A stretch of 64,000 nt of DNA from Patiria pectinifera (Eukaryota > Echinodermata > Asteroidea > Valvatida > Asterinidae). This document shows, one piece after another, positions 50,701 through 56,900 of this stretch (within the stretch, counting starts at the first letter, position 1; the number at the start of each line of letters is the position of its first letter). A model generated the notes under the pieces. That model had not been told where the DNA came from and ran no database searches. It saw only the letters and a program-made list of their open reading frames with translations. The stretch spans positions 20,389,430 through 20,453,429 of the forward strand of contig CM057129.1 of the NCBI GenBank assembly GCA_029964075.1. The letters are read 5' to 3'. The translations under genes were made by a program, and so were the position numbers.

Positions 50701-51010
50701 TGTCGGTAGCCTGCTCAATTTGGCCTCCCGATAATGTGTCCACCCTATCCGGTTTACGTTGGGTTTCCATCAGGCCAGATTTCTTATTGCTTTTCAATTT
50801 CATTTTCAGTTGTCCTTTGGTGTAGTTTGTAGCGTGTACGTGAAACTCTGGAAAACTTTCCTGATCCTCATTAGACACCATTGGTGCTGGACTTGTCAAT
50901 GTGCTTTCCCCGTGCGGGCTACGGTTCAAGGGATTGGATTCCATCTGCGGGTTTGCTTGTTCCGTGATGACACCGTGACCTGTCCCGAGCTCTGACCGAC
51001 CGATATCCAT
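2582..51010 (-). CDS. ASH1L: ASH1L histone H3K36 methyltransferase, N-terminal half (5 coding exons, 3' part off window)
   Basis: ASH1L is a nuclear Trithorax-group protein that dimethylates H3 lysine 36 through AWS-SET-postSET and also carries bromo, PHD and BAH domains. Seen here: five exons with GT/AG borders that join in phase into about 2138 residues. Four blocks match the human protein as I recall it: an N-terminal TNYTKGQLKMKLK block (human TNFSEGNLKLKIG), SDSGIGTDNNS near residue 998 followed by a basic block, KKSYWKAGIYSSTFK (human KKKYQKAGLYSDVYK), and DFQLPYDLWWLH (human DFQLPYDILWQW). These occur in the human order. In human the AWS domain follows directly, so the catalytic exons should lie left of position 1. 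The partner gene DAP3 starts 2.9 kb away on the other strand. The start ATG at 51010 has a good context (AGGATGG). Identity is secure; exact UTRs are unknown. Confidence 0.93.
2702..4221 (-). other. ASH1L intron 4
   Basis: Contains the long foldback element at 2834-3487; the rest shows no gene or recognised signal. Confidence 0.7.
2834..3487. mobile_element. Foldback element, about 220-bp inverted arms, TA-flanked
   Basis: The left arm (about 2834-3050) starts TACAGCGTGTCCC and reappears inverted at about 3275-3487, ending GGGACATGCTGTA. Both sides are flanked by TA. The arms share long stretches, including the segment around GTTTTGAATACACAG. The centre (about 3050-3275) is unique. The TACAG[C/G][A/G]TGTCCC end and TA flank suggest a Tc1/mariner-type nonautonomous element. 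It lies in ASH1L intron 4. Confidence 0.75.
4222..4346 (-). CDS. ASH1L: ASH1L coding exon 4 (125 nt)
   Basis: Acceptor tgtgtcttttccag|A completes the CC left by exon 3 (Pro); donor TCCG|gtaagg leaves phase 1. It encodes 41 residues ending EHGLLPLPILSG, the counterpart of human EYGLFPAPIHVG. The acidic stretch before it (EDESKHDEVVKPE) has no recalled human match but stays in frame. The match is short, but position, order and phase all agree. Confidence 0.85.
8352..8978 (-). mobile_element. 259-bp-family MITE, split by the 8446-8826 insertion
   Basis: Left part (about 8352-8445) and right part (8827-8978) together match, in order, the reverse complement of the whole copy at 23118-23376. Examples are CCAAAGTGTGACATTTTTCC, GGTACTTTGTAATT, GCCATTCAAG, then GACTTCA(T/A)ATGATT, TTCATAATCACTCTTG and AACAGGGAC. 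The outer ends are degraded. Confidence 0.75.
8446..8826. mobile_element. piggyBac-like MITE with internal tandem duplication, inserted into another MITE
   Basis: Flanked by TTAA at 8442-8445 and 8827-8830, with short inverted ends CCCTAAC / GTTAAGG. It is made of two tandem units of about 180-190 bp (about 8455-8645 and 8646-8820) sharing GTGCCAACCCAATGTAAAAG and the ACTGTACCCATCCTGACAGA segment. Same family as the single-unit copy at 59072-59285. Confidence 0.8.
10585..10890 (-). CDS. ASH1L: ASH1L coding exon 3 (306 nt, phase 2 in and 2 out)
   Basis: Acceptor ttgtccgcag|TTTACC joins AG from exon 2 to give a Ser codon; donor GATCC|gtgagt. The C-terminal end reads KKRPLPKKSYWKAGIYSS, matching human PPKKKYQKAGLYSDVYK, a conserved anchor about 70 residues before the AWS domain. 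Upstream of it the exon is Pro/Ser/Thr-rich and poorly conserved. Junction phases with both neighbours keep the frame open. Confidence 0.9.
10891..11356 (-). other. ASH1L intron 2 (466 nt)
   Basis: Short intron flanked by well-defined ASH1L splice sites; nothing else seen in it. Confidence 0.8.
11357..16902 (-). CDS. ASH1L: ASH1L giant coding exon 2 (1848 codons, phase 0 in, phase 2 out)
   Basis: One uninterrupted 5546-nt exon, the counterpart of the very long early exon of vertebrate ASH1L. Acceptor acttgtag|GAT; donor ATCAG|gtgagt. The frame runs straight up to the acceptor with an in-frame TAG just outside it, so there is no start codon in this exon: the first codons follow exon 1 in phase 0. 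The product is low-complexity and very rich in Lys, Ser, Thr and Pro, with many SP/TP sites and an acidic DDDDEE run. Conserved landmarks are SDSGIGTDNNS at about residue 998 and a basic block with NWHFGPHRKRRKKYRF at about 1060. Near 1445 KRRRKKRVARF is followed by a charged, likely helical stretch. Near 1770 TPGRKRSYK resembles an AT-hook. Likely role: disordered chromatin-binding scaffold of the enzyme. Confidence 0.92.
17700..18110. promoter_or_regulatory. Candidate conserved noncoding island near the giant exon
   Basis: Dense, non-repetitive sequence (ATTACACAGGGAATGGGGAG; GGCAATCAGGATTGAGCCAG) flanked on both sides by GTACATGTA-rich DNA. No coding signal. Function inferred only from the contrast. 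Confidence 0.28.
19585..19794. mobile_element. piggyBac-like MITE, different interior
   Basis: TTAA at 19581-19584 and 19795-19798 flank CCCTAACC...GAGTTAGGG. The interior repeats GATGGA(T/C)TT...GGACTTGG several times and does not match the other two copies, so it is a second family with the same ends. Confidence 0.75.
20480..20830. promoter_or_regulatory. Candidate conserved noncoding island
   Basis: Repeat-poor, mixed composition inside ASH1L intron 1, with homeodomain-like AGTAATTGCTAATAATAT, an E-box GCAGGTG and CpG-bearing GCCGCCATCGCGG. Open frames here overlap in several phases without codon logic. Conservation cannot be tested here. Confidence 0.3.
22018..22556 (+). mobile_element. 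TTAAAGGG-family MITE, copy 1
   Basis: Ends TTAAACGGAAAAT and ATTCCCTTTAA. About 540 bp, shared with copies at 49140 and 44284. Contains a central imperfect palindrome CCAGCGGTGGTC-GGCT-GACCACTGTTGG, then GTCAGGGAACCAGAC and TTTGTTTTTCTTGG segments common to all copies. Confidence 0.82.
23118..23376 (+). mobile_element. 259-bp MITE, whole copy
   Basis: Near-perfect inverted ends: ATGGGTCATTCTATAAATTT on the left; the right end is its complement after ACCCCAAATTTATAGAATGA. A second inverted segment CCCGTCCCTGTTAC / GTAACAGGGACGG follows. No coding capacity. No clear target duplication. Confidence 0.8.
24748..24832. repeat. 85-bp perfectly alternating purine-pyrimidine tract
   Basis: GTACATGTACGTACGTGTAC-type sequence alternates R-Y without a break for 85 bp, mixing GTAC, ACGT and ACATGT words. 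It is strongly self-complementary and a Z-DNA or cruciform candidate. Confidence 0.9.
25785..26540 (+). repeat. Dispersed repeat family, copy C, split by a Harbinger-like MITE
   Basis: Left part carries CAACTGAGGGTGCTGTTGCT and GTTCAAATTGTGAACC; right part (after 26381) carries GACACAAAGGTGCATTT and TACATGGGCCCTTT, colinear with copy A. The insertion sits between them. Confidence 0.65.
26127..26378 (-). mobile_element. Harbinger-like MITE, TSD TTA, inside another repeat
   Basis: Ends GGCC...ATAGTTCTGCTTCCG and its inverse, flanked by TTA at 26124-26126 and 26379-26381. Three-bp TWA duplications with GGCC-type ends are typical of PIF/Harbinger. It interrupts a copy of the 1250-1795 repeat family. 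Confidence 0.8.
26890..27140. promoter_or_regulatory. Candidate conserved noncoding island
   Basis: GC-richer stretch with CpGs (CGCTGCGCGGTAAATGACAG; GTCCGCGGGACGC) bounded by AT-rich repeats. A 64-codon frame runs through it without recognised motif. Confidence 0.28.
28181..28402. repeat. Two-orientation word array (ATGAGGCGTCGGACTT)
   Basis: CTTATGAGGCGTCGGAC occurs three to four times on one strand, and its complement (CATAAGTCCGACGC, CCTCATAGGTCTGACG, GTCCGACACCTCATA) is interleaved, with irregular spacing. Many hairpins are possible. Confidence 0.75.
28768..28886. repeat. Hairpin-bearing dispersed repeat, inverted pair
   Basis: TGTGTGGTTCTGAAAAGAA at 28785-28803 and its complement TTTTCAGAACCACACA near 28863-28878 form a stem around a 60-base loop containing GGGAACTCAATGCTTTGGAC. 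Confidence 0.6.
30545..30853. repeat. Tandem duplication of about 150 bp, two units
   Basis: Units about 30545-30692 and 30695-30853 share GGATGTGGT(T/C)GCAACTAGG, GATTGTCAAAAACTGT, AAAATGGCTTCCCGTGT and ACACTGACTTGCAAGT. They differ mainly by a run of GTACACATG words in the second. Confidence 0.85.
32361..32665. repeat. Irregular GATGCACC / GACGCACC word array
   Basis: The word TGA(T/C)GCACC(C) recurs about nine times with uneven spacers of 10-60 bases, ending in two tandem TTGACGCACTC units and a G run. Mostly one orientation. Confidence 0.65.
33600..33905 (+). repeat. Partial copy of the 38640 repeat
   Basis: TAATGACAGCAAGCCAGACG and GGAATAATTTCAGGGG, then ATCTTTAAGCAACTAAGCTTT, parallel the same order at 38895-38970. 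More diverged after that. Confidence 0.5.
35381..35456 (-). repeat. tRNA-derived SINE head or tRNA pseudogene
   Basis: On the minus strand GGCTGGATAGCTCAGTTGG has a seven-pair acceptor stem with TCCAGTC (one G-U) and a D-arm GCTC/GGGC. GTTCAAACCC stands for the B box. The T stem and anticodon stem do not pair, so it is likely a SINE head. Confidence 0.6.
36110..36560. promoter_or_regulatory. Candidate regulatory island with a CRE
   Basis: Complex sequence without the usual GTACATG words, with a full CRE palindrome TGACGTCA at 36144-36151 and several CpGs. A 114-codon minus-strand frame (36151-36495) crosses it, with no recognised domain. Regulatory reading is inference. Confidence 0.3.
38640..39130 (+). 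repeat. Dispersed repeat with GCGCCCTCTAGTG
   Basis: Shares ATTCAGCCGATTG and ATGACAGCATGCCAGAAGG...AATAATTTCACAGGG with the inverted copy in 43275-43640, and the second half with 33600-33905. Borders uncertain. Confidence 0.55.
41397..41630 (+). mobile_element. Harbinger-like MITE, degraded ends
   Basis: Same family as 26127-26378: AAAAAAATAGTTCTGCTTCC at the left, ATGTAATCGGAAGCAGAA at the right, with CCCTACCTACC words inside both ends. Outer ends GGACC/GGTCC; no matching 3-bp duplication seen. Confidence 0.75.
42065..42165 (-). repeat. Hairpin-bearing dispersed repeat, copy 2
   Basis: Minus strand: GGTTCTGAAAAGAACC, GGAGGGACTCAACATTTCGA, ACAGTATGCTCTGCCC. Same order as 46205-46300; the second stem is degraded. 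Confidence 0.6.
43275..43868 (-). repeat. Dispersed repeat family, copy B, chimeric
   Basis: Inverted. The right part (43640-43868) matches copy A (CCTCAGTTGTCC, CATTTCATGAACCCTTTAA). The left part (43275-43640) instead matches the 38640-39130 repeat (GCAATCGGCTGAATGAGAA; GAAATTATTCTTTCTTGCAT). The two modules thus exist apart and joined. Confidence 0.6.
44284..44807 (-). mobile_element. TTAAAGGG-family MITE, copy 2, inverted
   Basis: Reverse orientation of the other two copies: TTAAACGGGATGTACAACAT at the left, CTTCCCTTTAA at the right. Central GCCGGTCGGCCGACCAGCGTTGG, TCTGGTTCCCTGAC and AAAACCAAGAAA correspond to the shared segments. It is more diverged. Confidence 0.8.
46205..46300 (+). 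repeat. Hairpin-bearing dispersed repeat, copy 3
   Basis: GGTTCTGAAAAGAACC (46217-46232) is a 6-bp stem with a GAAA loop. 23 bases on, GGTCAGTATGCTCTGACC (46255-46272) is a second 6-bp stem. The linker ACTCGACGTTCC is shared with the copy at 42065. Confidence 0.65.
48828..49080 (+). mobile_element. Harbinger-like MITE, TSD TAA
   Basis: Ends GGC...CAGTTCTGCTTCTGG and GGAAGCAGAA...TTTTTGGCC, flanked by TAA at 48825-48827 and 49081-49083. Interior like the other two copies (GATCGTACA, CCTACCTACC). Confidence 0.8.
49140..49686 (+). mobile_element. TTAAAGGG-family MITE, copy 3
   Basis: Ends TTAAAGGGAATTATACA and GTACATTCCCTTTAA are inverted repeats. The central palindrome is perfect here: CCAACGGTGGTC, 4-nt spacer, GACCACCGTTGG. 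It begins 57 bases after the Harbinger-like copy at 48828-49080. Confidence 0.85.
50127..50148. repeat. (GAAT)n microsatellite
   Basis: Five GAAT units follow AAATAAATAT. Such tails can mark the 3' end of a LINE copy, but no LINE coding sequence is seen next to it. Confidence 0.7.
50693..51010 (-). CDS. ASH1L: ASH1L coding exon 1 (106 codons)
   Basis: The exon begins MDIGRSELGTGHG and ends at ATG|gtacgt in phase 0. Residues 57-73 (HVHATNYTKGQLKMKLK) align with the conserved human N-terminal SVKETNFSEGNLKLKIG block, which fixes strand and frame. The reading frame stays open upstream of the ATG, but a pyrimidine-rich tract ending tttcatttcaag sits 11 bases before the ATG. I therefore take this as an internal exon whose 5' partner is noncoding. 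The start at 51010 is the first ATG after that acceptor. Confidence 0.85.
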
Positions 51011-51030
51011 CCTAGATGTGTCTTGAAATG
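51011..51030 (-). other. Probable 3' splice site ahead of ASH1L coding exon 1
   Basis: Read on the minus strand the sequence is pyrimidine-rich and ends TTTCATTTCAAG, followed by ACACATCTAGG and the ATG. This fits an acceptor whose donor lies in an upstream noncoding exon. Without splicing here, a leader would carry a 5-codon upstream ORF (ATGGACGCAGTACAATAG). Confidence 0.5.
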
Positions 51031-52553
51031 AAAACAAAACTATTGTACTGCGTCCATTTTGCACCGCGGTCTTGTCGTCGCCGAGTCTACACCTTGTCCT
51101 GCAATGCTCCACAGACCTCAGGCAGACAGGCAGAAGCAGCCTTTGGACAATGTCAGACTAGCGGGAAAATCTGCAGCCAGAGAACAGAATTAACAAATAA
51201 AGGCAAATGATCAGGTTTCCAGTTGCAGTGTATTTGTAGGGGGATGAATCACCCAGATGGCATAAAGTGGCCACGCTTCCCCCACAAACAGGAGCAGATT
51301 GAATTATTCATCAATCAATTGCAACAAGAATGACCCCAAGCCATACTTCAACCTATTTTCCAACGATCGGCTGTAAATTAAACCTCTCACCGCATACTGT
51401 ACTTAAATGAAACCTGATTTTTTTTTTTCCATCAGGGTATCAGATTGTTTTGCTCACATTTATGACTGCATTTTAAAAATACAATGGCAATAAACATGTG
51501 AAATAATAATACTGGTATGAATAGAACTGAACCTGCATTTTATCCATAAACCTCTTTGAGAAAAGAATGTGCATACATTGTATATATGCAAATTATAAAG
51601 CATCTGGGGAAATGATTTTTTTGAATATTTCATTTATATATTTACTGAACCATAGCAGCCAACAGCTGAATTGTGGTCAGATTACACAATAAAAACATTG
51701 TTAAAAACGTTACATTTTTGTTGTTATATCTACCGGTGCAGGTAGGTATCTAAGCTTTGCCACTGCCCAGCATCAATCAGTTAAACAGTTAAGTGCTACA
51801 TGTATGTGTTAACCTCAGACCTTGGACGTGATTTTGGAACTGTATAACATTAGGTGCCTTTTATGTATAATTTGCAAGAACATCACATTAAATTCTTTTA
51901 AAATCCTCTTAACTGCCGCAATGTAGGGGGAAAAATTGGATACTGCCTTCAGTAGGCCTACATTTATGTACATTTATGCATGGCTGAAAATATACAATGC
52001 AAGCTTAAGCTTAAAACTTTTAACGCAATGCATACTCCTAAAATCAAAAGCATTTAGCCTCAATCCTCCAACATTCTCCAAAAGCACCTGGCTGATTGGA
52101 GGATTGAGACAATTGTAAGAGACATTGTACAAAACATGTTTACGTACCAAATGTCGATTTCACTATAAACTTCATTTAAAAAAACAACTAACTTACAACC
52201 ATGGCAATGATGGGTTACCTGAAGGATTTCACTTTCATAAGATGTGTCATAAAATGTTTTATCTGTTGCTGCATGTAGACTTTGTGAATAATAATCAAAT
52301 ATTCAGTGAAGAATTATCCCCAGTAATTAGCCCATCCGTCAAACATTTTGATCAATAATGGATGTCAAAATTTGCACATGATATTGTGAACAATAAAGGT
52401 ACCGTCACAATGCAGTTTTGTGCAATTTGATCAATTATGCAGCCTTAATTTACTGAAAGTGAAAGGATCCTGCCCAATAATTTTATTATTATTATTTATT
52501 CGGCCAAATTACAAACATACAACAAGCAATCCACAAACATAAATGGTTACAGA

Positions 52554-52812
52554 CCTATGTTCCGACACACCCTTATTCTGACACCCCTATGTTCCAGGCT
52601 GCTCAGCCTATGTTCTAAAGTAAACATAGGCTGATCTCTGGCCCCAACATACCGTACATTGTACATCTAAATGGGCTAACACAATCTCACATGCGGGTTG
52701 TTGGAACATAGGGGTGTCGGAACATGGGGTTGTTGGAACATGTACATGTAGGTTGAGCAGTCGGAACATAAGGGTGTCGAAACACAAGGGTGTCGGAACA
52801 TCGAGCAGTCAC
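52554..52812. repeat. Two-orientation word array (GGAACATAGGGGTGTC)
   Basis: Left side carries CCTATGTTCCGACACACCC-type words; the right side carries GGAACATAGGGGTGTCGGAA, repeated about five times with changes. The sides are inverted to each other around about 52660. It lies between ASH1L and DAP3. Confidence 0.75.
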
Positions 52813-52984
52813 CAAATAAACAAAGTTTAACAAAAACAACTCAATCCAAGCTGGTCAGGATTGACTGATCGCGCGAATCCATTTCTGCAAGATTGATCGG
52901 TTGCCCAATTCCAATTGGCAGATATGGGTCGTGATGACCTCTTTGTCTGGTTCCTCCCTTACAAGTTACATGTCATGACTTTGT

Positions 52985-53065
52985 ATTCATGCCGTTGCTA
53001 TGGCTCAAACCCAGGTCATGAGGCTCTCGGTCCAACACCTTAACCATCAAGCCACACGATTGCTT
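52985..53065 (-). repeat. tRNA-like SINE fragment
   Basis: Minus strand: GTGTGGCTTGATGGTTAAGG (A box) and CTGGGTTTGAGCC (B box) at tRNA spacing, Leu/Ser-like. The stem pairing is poor and a non-tRNA tail follows. Confidence 0.55.
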
Positions 53066-53715
53066 GATTTGAAAGGGTAATTTATTCTTAAGATATAATG
53101 CGTACTTGTGCAGATGAAGCGCCAGCACAGGAGCGGAAAAAAATGCGGGACCGTTTCACGGTAACACTTCTTTGAATTAGCCTAGGCCCTCATGCCTAAT
53201 ATTGCCTTTTGAGTCCCATTAAGACTTGAATTGTTTCTTTTCCAGTGATTCCAACCTCGTAGCCAGAGAATTTAGGGGTGTATTTCCGAGTGGCGGGGTA
53301 TTCTGCAATTACTCCAATTTGAGAAAGCCAGTGAAGATAACGTTTCTCTGATCTGAGAAAGCCTCAGTGAAGATAACGTTTCTAAGTTAATTTAAGAAAC
53401 TAGCAGCCAAACCAGTGTCCGAACGGAGTGTTTTCCTCCCATCCCCATGGCATGCATGGTTTGGTTGGGCTCTCAAGAGTGGTTACGAAGCGCCATCTAC
53501 AGTTCATGCACTGAGCAGCTGAGTCGTCCGTTGAATACCGCAGTCCACCGTACCATCCCCATTGAAATACCGCAGTCCGCAGCACAGCACCTAGTGCGCG
53601 CGATCGCCCTAGACATCTCAAAATGACTATAAAAAGCGATTTGTAAAATCTATTGACAATTCAATAGAACAAACAAAATCTCCAAACATCGTTACATAAA
53701 TCGACTAATCTCAAA

Positions 53716-53722
53716 ACTTACA
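53716..53722 (-). other. Candidate donor of a noncoding ASH1L first exon
   Basis: On the minus strand AATAGT|GTAAGT is a strong donor match 190 bases upstream of the DAP3 start. If used with the acceptor at 51022, it would make a bidirectional promoter with a noncoding ASH1L exon of under about 190 nt. This is inference from motif quality and position only. Confidence 0.25.
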
Positions 53723-53907
53723 CTATTTTGAAAGAGAGCGTGATAATCCCGATCAAAACAACAGGGTAACCAACTGATAATCGAATCCCTCGCAAAAATG
53801 TAAATGAGCAAGTTGCAGGATGGTACCCATGGAACCGGACTTTACATTTTGCAATTTGAGGCGACAGGTTTTCAGACCATGATATCCCATATTTCATTGC
53901 AATTAAC

Positions 53908-53918
53908 AAGATGGCGGC
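53908..53918 (+). promoter_or_regulatory. YY1-type motif over the DAP3 start codon
   Basis: AAGATGGCGGC matches the classic YY1 site, whose ATG core doubles as a start codon in many ribosomal and mitochondrial genes. It overlaps the proposed DAP3 initiation codon at 53911 and supports this as the true first coding exon and a place just downstream of transcription starts. Confidence 0.6.
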
Positions 53919-53944
53919 GCCCACGACGTTAATGAAATGCTACG
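53911..53944 (+). CDS. DAP3: DAP3 candidate exon 1
   Basis: ATGGCGGCGCCCACG begins [11 protein letters not shown] and stops at TACG|gtaggc, phase 1. Start context AAGATGG is strong and overlaps a YY1 motif. Phase 1 fits exon 2 only if the inner acceptor (ttttcag|CATC at 55994) is used. With the outer acceptor (55972) an extra exon would be needed. Confidence 0.5.
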
Positions 53945-56900
53945 GTAGGCGGTTAATCAGCAATTGGAAGTTGATGATAAACAATAGGAATATCGCTTTG
54001 CTTTTATAACCTAAACCGTCGGTAGTTATCATAGAAACTATTCCATTGTCTGTATGATACGTAGGTGTAGTAGTAGTAGCCTACGTAAATGGGTATGAGA
54101 TCGACACGTGCGACACACAGTTCAGTACGCGAGCGCGCCAAGTTGTATTCCTAACTCATCGTATACGAACCAACTGTACAGTGTACGCATAATGCGTGGC
54201 ATAATGTATGCCATATCGTACAAATAAAGCCCCATAAATGTGGCCAGTTTACTGTTCTGCCTCCGTAAATAAAACCCACTATTCCACCATGAATGTACAA
54301 AAACTTGTCGAACTTTGTCAAATTTTGATTTTCACATTTAGGCTTAGGCCTAGTGCTAGTTTGTAGTGGTTTTTTTTGCTTTACAAGCATACTCACCCTC
54401 TTTAATCAGAAAGTGCTGCCTTTTCCAGATGTCTAATTTTCGTGAAATTTCGTGTTGAAATTTTGATACGCAAATGTGTGCAAACGAATCTGGAAATTTC
54501 ACGAAAAATAGACATCTGCAAAAAGGCAGCACTTTCTGATTAGCCTTTAAAAAGGGTGAGTATGCTTCTAGTTCTAAAGCAAAAATACACTACAAACTAA
54601 GCCTAAATGTGAAAATTAAAATTTGACGAAGTTCGACATGTTTTTTTGTACATGGTGGAAGTGTGGCCTTTATTTACGGAGGTAGTCCAATAAATTGGCC
54701 ACATTTATGGGGCCAGTACAAATAGGCTACCAACTCGTTTTGCCAACTCGGGTACAGTTTGATCACTTTGATGTGATTTAATAATGAACATAGGCCGTAA
54801 TAAGCCTAGTTTAATAGCATGTTTACATGGTTTATTATAAAAATTAAAAGTTAAAACATTGTTACTTGAAAATACTCGAGGAAATATGTCAAGGTGACAT
54901 GTCAAAACCCTTAGGCCTATAAAATCACTCCTTTTTGTATTTCTTCTTTCATAGGTCTATATTCTTACAGATAAGTTAGGAAACATTGTTTGGAAAACCT
55001 TAATTGTTTTCTTTTATCATGTTTATTATTAAAATGATACAGTGGTTAAACTTCCTGATCATCAGTGTTTGCATATTTTGGGCGCTGTCGGTCGATCTGA
55101 GCGATTGGTCGGTTCTGTAGGATATCTCGGACTTTACTTTCCTTTAAAAAAAAAATCCTCCAGAGCAGTGAATTAGAAAGAAAAGGTGTTCCACTGGTGG
55201 TAGTGCGGTCGACTGATCATGATTGACCAATAGCGCAGCGCGATCGACCGATCGCGCCCACAACACAAATAAATTATCTTGGCATGCTGTGCTTGCAACA
55301 AATTTCCCATTTGTCATTTGAAACCTAAAATATTAAAATTAAAAAAAAAAGTCAGGAAATGAACAAGTTGCATTAAGTTTCACTTGGCTGCAGTTTCACT
55401 TTGCCCATCCTTTATAATAAACATGAGCCTTTTTTTCTCATTTTTAAAAATAAATCACATTTAGGAAGGTGTTTGCAAAGACCACTTTCAAGATTGTTGC
55501 ATGGGGTAAGTCCTAAAATTTAAACTCTTAAATAGAAAATGATAACTCCATATACAAACGTGCTTGTGGTTTACTGATCCTTAGGCTTTAGATAACATCA
55601 GTTTAATGCACCTGTCAAATGTTTCCCCCCCCCCCCCCCCCCACGCTACCCCAGGTCCGATGTCGGGATTTGGTCACGTTTTTCATGCCCCAGGGTGGGG
55701 ATTTTGGTCACTCAAATTACATTGTTAACATTGGCGTACTAATGGAAAGGCAATCACTAGTGCGCCCCACATATATAAGTCGGGGCATGGTCGGGGATTG
55801 TCACTTAAATTTTGCCCGAGGGGTGGGGATTTTGTCACTTCAAAAGTGACAATCCCCACGTCTTGGGTGGGGCAGCCTGGGAGGGGAGGGGTGGGGGAAA
55901 CAATTAATAGGCGCATAAGTATTGGTTAACCCTGTTTTTTGTTTTGTATTGTCAATTGGATGTGCATGTAGAAATGTGTGAGGCAGTTTTCAGCATCATG
56001 TACAACATCAGACGCAGCAAGTCCACTGGGCGCACAGGAATCAACATCAGATATCTTCAGGACTTCAGAGAGTTCCCCAGTAAGCAAAGCCAGTTTAATC
56101 ACATCTTTTTTATTTTTGTTTTATTATCAATAATCATATTCAGGCATCCGCAAAGTGTCTTGCTGAATCAAGCAAACCCATTTTTGAATAAGCAAGTATG
56201 CAACAGCAGTGGCGTAGCACGGTCATTTTTATTGGGGGGGGGGTTAACAATTTCTTAAAAAGGGCACTTGCACATCCGTGCTGAAATGTAGACACGTTAT
56301 TTTCCCCGGACATTCAAAACCGACAATTGTGCACACTAATAGACACTATATGGTACTTTTCAGGGCGATACATTCACATAATTCACAAAAAAGGGCACCC
56401 GGAACGGCCGATGTGACAAAAAAGGGCAGGACTTCTTTTTAAAAAGGACACAAAAAAGTTCACTTGTTAAAAAAAAGTTCACTCTTTACAAAATATTGGG
56501 GGGGGGGGTAAGCGCTGTTGAAAAAAGGGCATTTCAATGGAAAAGGGCAGTCTTTTGAAAATATTGGGGGGGGGGGTAAATCCCCCTCCGCTGGCTACGC
56601 CTATGAACAGACACAACACTATGAAAATGCCCATAAAGTGGCTGAAGAAGGCTGTATTCAGCAGTATCCAAAACCTGAATTTCTTTGGGGGGAACAACAC
56701 CATTCATCAGTTCTTCAAAACGAAATTCGCTACTGATGCATACTGTTGGATTCAGAACTTTTTGAGATAATTTAACCCTCCTATGCAAACATACATTCTG
56801 TGCAAAGTTGTCCTTTCAGTCAAAATCAATCAAGTGACTGTTTTCAACAGTTGAGGGCTCCCAGCCTACATAAAGCAGGATTGACTGGCTGGGGCTGTGT

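Larger units (their letters stand above)
51031..53910. other. Divergent ASH1L/DAP3 intergenic region
   Basis: This 2.9-kb interval separates two divergent start codons. It contains a two-orientation word array (52554-52812), a tRNA-like SINE fragment (52985-53065), an ATT-rich run near 52485-52500 and CpG-bearing sequence near 53570-53620 (GTGCGCGCGATCGCCC). Promoters of both genes should lie here, probably near the right end. Confidence 0.6.
53945..55971 (+). other. DAP3 intron 1
   Basis: Contains the 489-bp foldback element (54227-54715) and a C-run MITE (55620-55902). Between them nothing recognisable; an extra small exon cannot be excluded. Confidence 0.6.

Noticed and set aside
55944-56079. 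Frame reading [20 protein letters not shown] over DAP3 exon 2
   Set aside because: Attractive as a presequence, but it breaks phase with exon 3; the other frame joins in phase and matches human ISRTNENDP.
56879-56898. 20-nt microexon in DAP3 intron 2
   Set aside because: It was considered to rescue the wrong frame of exon 2; with the right frame no extra exon is needed between exons 2 and 3.
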